25,225 nt of DNA from Rhodocyclaceae bacterium. GTDB lineage: Bacteria > Pseudomonadota > Gammaproteobacteria > Burkholderiales > Rhodocyclaceae. Positions 14,783-21,123 of this stretch are shown piece after piece. Position 1 is the first letter of the stretch. The number at the start of each line of letters is the position of its first letter. A model generated the notes under the pieces. It did no database searches, was not told the origin of the DNA, and worked only from the letters and a program-made list of their open reading frames with translations. The stretch spans positions 1-25,225 of the forward strand of contig JALRGK010000208.1 of assembly GCA_023253415.1 (NCBI GenBank), in the 5' to 3' direction. Position numbers and translations under genes: made by a program.

Positions 14783-15535
14783 TTAAGTCCGCAGCTTATA
14801 ACCACGAACCAGCAAAACATAACTCAGTAAACCAATCGACACAGTAAAAGCAAGCGCCACACCGAAGCAAAGCCAGGGTGAGGCATCAGACACCGCAAAG
14901 AAGCCGTAGCGAAATCCGTCAATCAGATAGAACACCGGATTTAACCGGGACAGCGCCTGCCAGAACACAGGGAGAGATTGTACCGAGTAGAAGACGCCCG
15001 ACAGCATCGTGAGCGGCATAATCAGAAAATTCTGAAAGGCTGCGAGCTGATCGAACTTTTCTGCCCACATGCCTGCAATCAGCCCTAGCGCCCCCATGAG
15101 GGCCCCACCTAATAGGGTAAAGAGCAGCACCCATGCGGGTTCCGCAAGGGTCAGACCACCCACCCAGCAGGTCGCCAGCAATACACCGCCACCCACCACC
15201 GCACCACGGACGGTAGCAGCCAACAGATAGGCACCGAAAAACTGCAAGTTGGAAATCGGCGTCAGCAACACAAACACGAGGTTTCCGGTGATTTTGGACT
15301 GAATCAGCGATGAGGAACTGTTCGCAAAGGCATTTTGCAACACCGACATCATCACCAACCCCGGAATCAGGAAGGCGGTATAGCGAACACCATGGACCTG
15401 CACGTGGTTATCAAGGACCTGTGAAAAGATCATGAGGTAGAGCAGCGCGGTTAACACAGGGGCGCACACCGTCTGAAACCCGACTTTCCAGAAACGTAAC
15501 AACTCTTTGTGCAGTAACGTCATGAATTCAATCAC
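14783..15535 (-). CDS. ABC-2 type transporter permease (YadH-like)
   Basis: The membrane subunit of an ABC-2 exporter, 250 residues with six hydrophobic segments and the family stretch NAFANSSSSLIQSKITGNLVF, here quoted in part as SSSLIQSKITGN. LTPISNLQFF and the C-terminal LNPVFYLIDGFRYGF are typical of YadH/NodJ-like permeases. I chose the GTG at 15535 (MIEFMTLLHKELLRFW) because GGGGG lies 7 bases upstream and it overlaps the ATPase stop by 8 bases. An ATG at 15523 is the alternative. The substrate is not known for YadGH. The location between mlaB and ibaG suggests an envelope component, by inference only. Confidence 0.88.
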   Translation of the reverse strand: MIEFMTLLHKELLRFWKVGFQTVCAPVLTALLYLMIFSQVLDNHVQVHGVRYTAFLIPGLVMMSVLQNAFANSSSSLIQSKITGNLVFVLLTPISNLQFFGAYLLAATVRGAVVGGGVLLATCWVGGLTLAEPAWVLLFTLLGGALMGALGLIAGMWAEKFDQLAAFQNFLIMPLTMLSGVFYSVQSLPVFWQALSRLNPVFYLIDGFRYGFFAVSDASPWLCFGVALAFTVSIGLLSYVLLVRGYKLRT

Positions 15536-16490
15536 GCCGTTCCCCCTTGCCTGCCCCGTCATTCATAAAGGACAAAAATGCGGTTTCCAGGTCAGGTGGC
15601 GTAATGCTCATATCTTCCAGTTTGCAACCAGATTCACGGAGCGATGCCAGCACCGATTCTATCTCCGAGAGCTGATCCAACGTCCAGAGCCAGGTGCGAG
15701 GCGCTTCCGGAAGAGGCTTAGCCTGCGCCATCAGCACGGCCGGTAACGGATGCCCACCGTCAGCCAATCGTACGGTCAAACGATGTTTGGCAAACTGACG
15801 AATGAGCGTTTCGGTTCTCTCCAGGGCACAAATTTGGCCAGATCGCATCAGCGCAACCCGTCCGCAAAGAGCCTCTGCTTCTTCCAGATAATGGGTCGTC
15901 AGGATAATCGTATGGCCATCCCGGTTCAAGCGCCGGATAAATTGCCAGAGCCCCTGACGCAACGCGACATCAACCCCCGCGGTTGGTTCGTCCAGAATAA
16001 TGACCGGGGGGCGATGGACCAGCGCCTGGGCTACCAGAACCCGACGCTTCATGCCACCCGACAAACTGCGCATAGAACTTGCAGCTTTATCTGTGAGATC
16101 AAGTGCTGCAAGCAACTCGTCGATCCAGTCATCATTCTTACGAATCCCGAAATAACCCGACTGTAATTGCAGGATTTCGCGGACAGAAAAGAAAGGGTCA
16201 AAAACCAGTTCCTGTGGCACGACACCCAGGGCGCGTCGCGCATCGCGATAGGCAGTACGGGTATCGTGACCCAAAATGTGAATTTGACCTTGATCTTGGC
16301 GACACAGACCTGCCATGCAGGAAATTAGCGTCGTTTTACCCGCACCATTCGGCCCCAGCAAACCGAAAAACTCGCCGGGCGCAATATCCAGCGACACATT
16401 CTGTAATGCCGGAACGCGTTGGCTGGCCCGTGCAAATATTTTTGAGACCTGCCGGACGGAAACTGCGGAGACTGCCACCCGCTCAGACAA
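15528..16490 (-). CDS. ABC transporter ATP-binding protein (YadG-like)
   Basis: The ATPase partner of the downstream ABC-2 permease. The 320 residues contain Walker A GPNGAGKT (46-53), a Q-loop near Q93, signature LSGGMKRR (143-150), Walker B VIILDEPTAGVD (163-174) and H-loop H200. The extra C-terminal ~100 residues after the nucleotide-binding domain match the DrrA/YadG layout. The start is unusual: the first in-frame codon is TTG at 16490, overlapping the mlaB stop by 8 bases (TTGTCTGA). A GTG at 16478 is a possible alternative, and neither has a good Shine-Dalgarno. Translational coupling to mlaB is therefore likely. Confidence 0.9.
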   Translation of the reverse strand: MSERVAVSAVSVRQVSKIFARASQRVPALQNVSLDIAPGEFFGLLGPNGAGKTTLISCMAGLCRQDQGQIHILGHDTRTAYRDARRALGVVPQELVFDPFFSVREILQLQSGYFGIRKNDDWIDELLAALDLTDKAASSMRSLSGGMKRRVLVAQALVHRPPVIILDEPTAGVDVALRQGLWQFIRRLNRDGHTIILTTHYLEEAEALCGRVALMRSGQICALERTETLIRQFAKHRLTVRLADGGHPLPAVLMAQAKPLPEAPRTWLWTLDQLSEIESVLASLRESGCKLEDMSITPPDLETAFLSFMNDGAGKGERRD

Positions 16491-16764
16491 CCCAGAACAG
16501 GGTTTGTAGACCGTAGAGATCGTTCAGTGCTCTCAACGTGGCGGGCGCATGGTGCACCGTCACCGTTGCCCCTTGTGCCGCGCGGCTGCAGGCCAGCAAC
16601 ACAGTGAGCGCCGAGGAATCAACACGCCCGATGGCGCTCAAATCCACATGGGTAACGCCTTTCAATGGTGCGATGGCCTCGAGCAGACCCGGGACTTCAG
16701 CCATGGTCATATCCCCACGGATATCGAGCCGACGCCCACCCTCAAGGACTTGAATCGCCGTCAT
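16483..16764 (-). CDS. mlaB: STAS-domain protein MlaB
   Basis: MlaB is the small cytoplasmic STAS subunit that binds the MlaF ATPase and stabilises the MlaFEDB complex. The 93-residue protein is just a STAS domain: a beta start (RRLDIRGDMTMAEV), then VDLSAIGRVDSSALTVLLA (40-58), where the D-S-S site is the region phosphorylated in anti-sigma-factor antagonists. Identity rests on the fold plus position directly after mlaC. It starts 8 bases after the mlaC stop and overlaps the YadG-like gene by 8 bases. Confidence 0.87.
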   Translation of the reverse strand: MTAIQVLEGGRRLDIRGDMTMAEVPGLLEAIAPLKGVTHVDLSAIGRVDSSALTVLLACSRAAQGATVTVHHAPATLRALNDLYGLQTLFWVV

Positions 16765-16772
16765 TGCAATAT

Positions 16773-17405
16773 TCAGGAGGCCTTGGCCTTCTGATCAAGC
16801 TGCTTGTTCTTGTCAGCCAACATCTTGATCAGCCCATCCATGCCATTCGTGCGAATCTCCTGGGCAAAGCTTTCTCGATAATTGGTGATCAGCGAAATAC
16901 CAGCCAGGACGACGTCGTACACCTTCCAGCCTTCGGATTCTTTTTCCAGGCTGAAATTCACATCAACAGGCTTGGTGCCTGGCTTGATAATCAATGCCTT
17001 AACAACCACATCCCGATCATCGGGGTTCATCTTGAACGGTTTGTATTCAATGGTCTGCTCTTTCTTGATGCCAATGAAGGCATTGGCAAAAGTACGGATG
17101 AGCAGTTTGCGGAATTCCTGAACCAGAACCTTTTTTTGCTCGGGTGTCGCATTGCGCCAATCTTTACCTACGGCCAGGCTTGTCATGCGATTGAAGTCAA
17201 AACTGTTGACGACCGATTTTTCCGCCCATTCGATCAGTTTGGATGTATCACCTTTCTGCAAGGCCGCATCCTGATTGACAAACACATAGGTCTCTTGCGT
17301 GATCTGCTTCACCAGCTGATCAGGCGGAAGAGTATTTGCGAAGGCAGCGGTTGATGCCAACAAAGCAATCAGCGCAAAAAAACGGGACACACGGGCAAAC
17401 AGCAT
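16773..17405 (-). CDS. mlaC: Periplasmic phospholipid-binding protein MlaC
   Basis: MlaC ferries phospholipids across the periplasm between outer-membrane MlaA and inner-membrane MlaFEDB. The 210-residue protein has a signal peptide with likely cleavage after AFA (residue 23). The Ttg2D/MlaC domain follows, including DFNRMTSLAVGKDWRNAT, LLIRTFANAF and the C-terminal GWKVYDVVLAGISLITNYR. I chose the ATG at 17405 (MLFARVSRFF) over one at 17429, because GGAAG lies just upstream and it gives a clean signal peptide. It is followed by mlaB. Confidence 0.95.
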   Translation of the reverse strand: MLFARVSRFFALIALLASTAAFANTLPPDQLVKQITQETYVFVNQDAALQKGDTSKLIEWAEKSVVNSFDFNRMTSLAVGKDWRNATPEQKKVLVQEFRKLLIRTFANAFIGIKKEQTIEYKPFKMNPDDRDVVVKALIIKPGTKPVDVNFSLEKESEGWKVYDVVLAGISLITNYRESFAQEIRTNGMDGLIKMLADKNKQLDQKAKAS

Positions 17406-17438
17406 GAGACAGGCTTCCTTAAGATACATCTGCTTATT

Positions 17439-18248
17439 CTACTGCTGCGCCGTCGTGCCGTCAGTAGCTTGATCCGCAACCTTGTCTGGTGTGGTGGCCA
17501 CAGCCGGGTTTGCGGTGGGCTCATCCGCAACATCCAACCCTGGCGGTGGTGCACCATCGTAAATCAGATTCAGACGGTTCTGCATAAAAGCATCACGCAG
17601 ATAGCTGTACTTATCTGTGGCCGCTTCTTCGATAATCTTCTCGGCCGGTAGCAGATTGGCACGCGTATTCAGGAAGCGCACGCCCCAGGCCGTGTAGTAG
17701 GCCGTAGGATCCCTGAAAATCAGATCAATCGGGCTGGCAGCAATATCCGCCGCCCAGCCAAAGGTGTCGCGTATATCACTGGGGCCCAGTATCGGCAGTA
17801 CAAAATAGGGCCCTGGCGGCACACCCCAGCGGCCAAACGTCACACCGAAGTCATTGTCATTTTTATACCAACCGGCATTACCTGCCACGTCAAACAGGCC
17901 ACCAAAACCCAGCGTGGTATTGATCACGACACGACCGAGGTCATTAAACGCCTGCTCCCCGCGCCCCTGCAAGAGGTCATTAACGCCGATCATCACGTCA
18001 CCAATATTCGAGAAGAAATTGGTCACCAGAATACGGATCGGTTCGGGCAAAATGAAATCGTAGGTCACGGCAACAGGTTTGATGATGACCTTATCCAAGG
18101 CTTCATTGACCTGGAACATACCGCGGTTATAGCCCTCCCAGGGATCACGCGGGTTAGCGGTTTCCGTGGTAGCACAGCCAGCTAGGCCGGCTACGCATAC
18201 CAGCGCCGCACACCAACCTCGCAGTGACATCTTATTCATTACCTGCAT
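17439..18248 (-). CDS. mlaA: Outer-membrane phospholipid lipoprotein MlaA (VacJ)
   Basis: MlaA sits in the outer membrane and removes phospholipids from the outer leaflet for return by MlaC. The 269 residues have a lipoprotein signal with lipobox LAGC (cysteine at 25), then DPWEGYNRGMFQVNEALD, FFSNIGDVMIGVNDLLQG, INTTLGFGGLFDVA and GPYFVLPILGPS, all strong VacJ signatures. The C-terminal 40 residues are a low-complexity Ala/Thr/Pro tail. Start candidates are 18248, 18239 and 18230. I prefer 18248 because AAGG lies 8 bases upstream; it overlaps the mlaD stop by 17 bases. Having mlaA inside the mla operon, between mlaD and mlaC, differs from E. coli, where it is elsewhere. Confidence 0.95.
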   Translation of the reverse strand: MQVMNKMSLRGWCAALVCVAGLAGCATTETANPRDPWEGYNRGMFQVNEALDKVIIKPVAVTYDFILPEPIRILVTNFFSNIGDVMIGVNDLLQGRGEQAFNDLGRVVINTTLGFGGLFDVAGNAGWYKNDNDFGVTFGRWGVPPGPYFVLPILGPSDIRDTFGWAADIAASPIDLIFRDPTAYYTAWGVRFLNTRANLLPAEKIIEEAATDKYSYLRDAFMQNRLNLIYDGAPPPGLDVADEPTANPAVATTPDKVADQATDGTTAQQ

Positions 18249-18714
18249 TCTTCTTACCTTCCGAAGCCTTGTTAAACAGGAACTGGCTGATCAGTTTTTC
18301 AAGAACAATCGCCGATTGCGTTTTGGCGATCTTGCCCCCCGGAGGAATCATCCGCTCATCACCGCCGGCATCCAGACCAATGTACTGCTCACCCAGTAGC
18401 CCGGAGGTCAGAATCGAGGCGAACGTATCTTTGGGAAAAGCATACTGGCTATCAATGCGCAGTAGCACATTCGCCTCATAGGTCTGTGGGTCAAACCGGA
18501 TATCGGCAACGCGCCCCACTACAACGCCCGCGCTTTTAACGGGACCGCGCACTTTCAAACCACCAATGTTGTCAAATTTGGCGGTAATTTCGTAGGTGCT
18601 TGCAAAGCTACTGGCCGAAAAATTACTGACCTTCAGTGCCAGAAAAAGGACTGCGGCAAAACCGATTGCCACAAAAATACCCACCCAGAGATCCATTACC
18701 TTGCGGTTCATCAT
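18232..18714 (-). CDS. mlaD: MCE-domain phospholipid transport protein MlaD
   Basis: MlaD forms a hexameric MCE ring anchored in the inner membrane and receives or hands over lipids to MlaC. The 160 residues have one N-terminal transmembrane helix (about 9-28, VGIFVAIGFAAVLFLALKV), an MCE domain (about 39-117) with GLKVRGPVKSAGVVVGRV, and SGLLGEQYIGLDAGG. The C-terminal helix (QSAIVLEKLISQFLF) lines the pore in known structures. It begins with tandem ATG codons; the first overlaps the mlaE stop as ATGA (18711-18714). Confidence 0.96.
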   Translation of the reverse strand: MMNRKVMDLWVGIFVAIGFAAVLFLALKVSNFSASSFASTYEITAKFDNIGGLKVRGPVKSAGVVVGRVADIRFDPQTYEANVLLRIDSQYAFPKDTFASILTSGLLGEQYIGLDAGGDERMIPPGGKIAKTQSAIVLEKLISQFLFNKASEGKKNAGNE

Positions 18715-19505
18715 AAGCCTCGGAACATAAACGATGTCAGCACAAAATCCAGCGCCAGAATGGCAAGCGCCGACGTCACTACTGTCCGGGTAATCGCTCG
18801 CGACACCCCTTCAGCCGTCGGTATTGCATCAAAACCTTCAAACACGGCAATCAGCGACACTGCCACACCGAAAACCGCGCTTTTAATGATGCCATTGAAT
18901 ACGTCTTCCCGGAAATTCACATTTGCCTGCATCTGTGCCCAGAACGCACCTTCATCAACGCCGATGAAAATGACACCGATCAACCAGCCACCAAAAATGC
19001 CGGCCGCCGTAAATAAAGCCGCCAACAACGGCATGGCAATCACGCCGCCCCAGAAACGTGGCGCCATAATTCGGGCCAGCGGATTGACGGCCATCATATC
19101 CATCGCCGTCAGTTGCTCCGTCGCTTTCATCAAACCGACTTCAGCGGTCATCGAAGAGCCCGCACGCGAGGCGAACAATAGGCCGGCTACAACGGGCCCC
19201 AGCTCGCGCACCAACGACAGCGCAACGAGGATACCGAGCGCTTCGGATGACCCATAACGCTGCAATGTATCGTACCCCTGCAAACCCAGCACTAACCCCA
19301 CGAATAGTCCGGAAACCAGAATAATGATCAGGGAAAGTACGCCACTGGTGTAAAGCTCGCGTAACAACAGCCGTGGTCGACGGAAAGTTTCCCCCGAATG
19401 CGAAAGCATCGCCCCAAAAAAACGGGCCGCAAAACCCAGCCGCCAGATGCGGTCAATGGTACCAGCACCCAGACGAGACAGAAATTGAGTCACCGCACCC
19501 ATCAC
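18711..19505 (-). CDS. mlaE: Lipid asymmetry ABC transporter permease MlaE
   Basis: MlaE is the inner-membrane permease of MlaFEDB. The 264 residues contain the family segments LILVSGLFVGLVLGLQGYD (near 60-78, approximate), LVRELGPVVAGLLFASRAGS and MTAEVGLMKATEQLTAMDMM, the last being the coupling helix region that contacts MlaF. Five to six hydrophobic helices are visible. Its ATG overlaps the mlaF stop by 4 bases (19502-19505), and its stop overlaps the mlaD start by 4 bases, so mlaFED are translationally coupled. Confidence 0.96.
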   Translation of the reverse strand: MMGAVTQFLSRLGAGTIDRIWRLGFAARFFGAMLSHSGETFRRPRLLLRELYTSGVLSLIIILVSGLFVGLVLGLQGYDTLQRYGSSEALGILVALSLVRELGPVVAGLLFASRAGSSMTAEVGLMKATEQLTAMDMMAVNPLARIMAPRFWGGVIAMPLLAALFTAAGIFGGWLIGVIFIGVDEGAFWAQMQANVNFREDVFNGIIKSAVFGVAVSLIAVFEGFDAIPTAEGVSRAITRTVVTSALAILALDFVLTSFMFRGL

Positions 19506-20308
19506 AGAACCTCGGCGATCAACTCATCATCCAGCACGGGTGCCGGATAATGAAAATGGACGGGGCCATCCGGTTGGGCATGCACAAACTGGTAGACATA
19601 CGGATCTGTGGAGACGCGGATCTCGTCAGGCGTCCCTGAACCGACGACGCGGCCAGCGGACATAAAGTAGACATGATCCACAACCGCCAGAGACTCATGG
19701 ACATCGTGCGTGACCATGACCGAGGTTGCTCCCAGCGCATCGGTCAAACGACGGATCAAGGTCGCGATGATCGAGAGCGAAATCGGATCCAGACCCGTAA
19801 ACGGTTCATCAAACAGAATCAGTTCTGGATCCAGCGCCACGGAGCGCGCCAGCGCGACCCGCCTTGCCATACCCCCGGATAACTCGGCCGGCATCAGCGA
19901 GGCTGCCCCACGCAACCCAACCGCTTCTAACTTGAGGAGCACCAGATCCCGAATAGCCGACTCGGGTAACTTGGTGTGCTCGCGCAAAGGAAAGGCCACG
20001 TTATCGAACACGCTCAAATCGGTAAACAAGGCACCGAACTGGAACAGCATGCCCATGCGGCGACGCATGGCATAGAGCGATGCTTCATTGAGGCGGCTAA
20101 CTTCCTGCCCGCCCACCTTAAGACTGCCGCGTGTCGGCTGAATCTGACCACCGATCAGACGCAACAGGGTTGTTTTTCCGCAACCGGAACCGCCCATAAT
20201 GGCCGTCAATTTACCTTTGGGTAACTGCATCGAAACACCCGACAGCACTGGTCGTTCGCCGTAGGCGAAATCCAGGCCGCTGATTTCCACATAAGGTGTT
20301 ATCGACAT
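19502..20308 (-). CDS. mlaF: Lipid asymmetry ABC transporter ATPase MlaF
   Basis: MlaF powers the Mla phospholipid transporter at the inner membrane. The 268-residue ATPase has Walker A GGSGCGKT (39-46), Q-loop Q90, signature AELSGGMARRVALARS (141-156), Walker B LILFDEPFTGLDP (163-175) and H-loop in MVTHDVHE. The C-terminal extension (PDEIRVSTDPYVYQFVHAQ...) is the MlaF/Mkl tail that contacts the neighbouring ATPase in known structures. It is the first gene of the long - strand mla-yadGH-ibaG-murA-hisGD run. The Shine-Dalgarno is weak. An extended -10 candidate lies about 37 bases upstream. Confidence 0.96.
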   Translation of the reverse strand: MSITPYVEISGLDFAYGERPVLSGVSMQLPKGKLTAIMGGSGCGKTTLLRLIGGQIQPTRGSLKVGGQEVSRLNEASLYAMRRRMGMLFQFGALFTDLSVFDNVAFPLREHTKLPESAIRDLVLLKLEAVGLRGAASLMPAELSGGMARRVALARSVALDPELILFDEPFTGLDPISLSIIATLIRRLTDALGATSVMVTHDVHESLAVVDHVYFMSAGRVVGSGTPDEIRVSTDPYVYQFVHAQPDGPVHFHYPAPVLDDELIAEVL

Positions 20309-20344
20309 TGATGACTGTTTTTCTGCAAATTCCTAAACAGTTTA

Positions 20345-20353
20345 ATTCTATCA
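20345..20353 (-). promoter_or_regulatory. Candidate extended -10 promoter for mlaF
   Basis: On the - strand the sequence reads TGATAGAAT, matching the extended -10 pattern TGnTATAAT with TAGAAT 5/6. It would start transcription about 30 bases before the mlaF ATG. No -35 at normal spacing is evident, which is tolerable for extended -10 promoters. The identical 9-mer appears inverted 100 bases away for rfaE2. Confidence 0.45.
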
Positions 20354-20408
20354 CTCAGCATACCGATAGCACCGCCTTAAGAAGTCAAAATACCAAGATA
20401 AATCACCA

Positions 20409-20439
20409 CGTTGGACAACGCATTCACTAAAAGACAACG
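20409..20439. promoter_or_regulatory. Possible operator: CGTTG-GA-CAACG with a second GACAACG copy
   Basis: CGTTGGACAACG (20409-20420) is a near-palindrome with a 2-base centre. GACAACG at 20414-20420 recurs at 20433-20439, 19 bases on, roughly two helical turns. It lies between the two candidate divergent promoters. A regulator site is possible but not recognised as a known motif. Confidence 0.25.
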
Positions 20440-20444
20440 TGCAT

Positions 20445-20453
20445 TGATAGAAT
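20445..20453 (+). promoter_or_regulatory. Candidate extended -10 promoter for rfaE2
   Basis: TGATAGAAT on the + strand fits an extended -10 and would start transcription near 20460, about 39 bases before the rfaE2 ATG. The only upstream -35-like hexamer (TTCACT, 20423-20428) is poorly spaced. The same 9-mer, inverted, precedes mlaF. Confidence 0.42.
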
Positions 20454-20498
20454 CCTGCCCTGTTTCATCATTTCTCACATGAGACCGGAGTATTCCCC

Positions 20499-20999
20499 AT
20501 GGCATCGACTTCGCTTCTACCCCCCCCGGATTTCGAACAGAAAATGGTTGAGCCATCAGATCTGGCCCGTCGTATTGCCCTGTTACCCCGACCACTGGTG
20601 TTTACGAATGGCTGCTTTGACATTCTGCACCGCGGCCATGTGACTTATCTTGCGCAAGCCCGTGCGCTCGGCGCATCGTTGATTGTTGCAGCCAATTCTG
20701 ACGCTTCGGTCAAACGCTTGGGCAAAGGGGATGACCGACCACTCAACCCCTTGGTGAACCGTATGGCTGTCTTGGCATCATTGGAATGTGTCTCGATGGT
20801 TACCTGGTTTGATGAAGATACCCCCATCGAACGCATCCTTGACTGCCAACCTGACATTCTCGTCAAAGGCGGGGACTGGTCCGTCGACAACATCGTTGGC
20901 GCGCCCGAAGTACGAGGCTGGGGTGGTCAGGTTGTGTCCATCCCGTTCCTGCATGACACCTCGACCACGGCGATGGTCAAAAAAATACGTAATACTTAA
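20499..20999 (+). CDS. rfaE2: D-glycero-beta-D-manno-heptose 1-phosphate adenylyltransferase
   Basis: This enzyme forms ADP-heptose for the LPS inner core; it is the nucleotidyltransferase half of bifunctional HldE, here stand-alone as in many betaproteobacteria. The 166 residues contain the cytidylyltransferase-like motif FTNGCFDILHRGHVTYL (35-51), with the HxGH-type site HRGH at 44-47, NSDASVKRLGKGDDRPLNP (66-84), and LVKGGDW. The C-terminal FLHDTSTTAMVKKIR matches the ISTTxxxxRI signature. CGGAG about 8 bases upstream supports the ATG. The kinase half and other heptose genes are not in the window. It is divergent from mlaF, so LPS and lipid-asymmetry genes share a promoter region. Confidence 0.95.
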   Translation: MASTSLLPPPDFEQKMVEPSDLARRIALLPRPLVFTNGCFDILHRGHVTYLAQARALGASLIVAANSDASVKRLGKGDDRPLNPLVNRMAVLASLECVSMVTWFDEDTPIERILDCQPDILVKGGDWSVDNIVGAPEVRGWGGQVVSIPFLHDTSTTAMVKKIRNT

Positions 21000-21011
21000 A
21001 GTTATTTTTCG

Positions 21012-21110
21012 GATGGGATGCAGTGCGCGGCGCGATGCGCGCAGCGAACGAAGACATATCACCTAGATAGGCAAGGAGCGAGCACATCGCAACAAAGCAA
21101 TGCGCCCATC
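21012..21110. other. Structured intergenic element between rfaE2 and kup
   Basis: These 99 bases between convergent genes have an unusual density of complementary segments. An outer stem pairs GATGGG+TGCA (21012-21022, one bulge) with TGCG+CCCATC (21101-21110). An inner hairpin pairs TGCGCG (21024-21029) with CGCGCA (21038-21043). An alternative long-range pair is GCGATG (21032-21037) with CATCGC (21085-21090). TATC/GATA and CCTA-GA-TAGG symmetry sits in the middle (21057-21071). No T run follows, so it is not a standard terminator. It could be a dispersed repeat, a structured RNA, or a 3' processing element. I see no credible gene in it. Confidence 0.5.
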
Positions 21111-21123
21111 GACGGGAAATCAC

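Noticed and set aside
21000..21123. Integron attC-like site in the rfaE2-kup gap
   Set aside because: The region has secondary structure but lacks matching RYYYAAC and GTTRRRY core sites, and no integrase or cassette is nearby.
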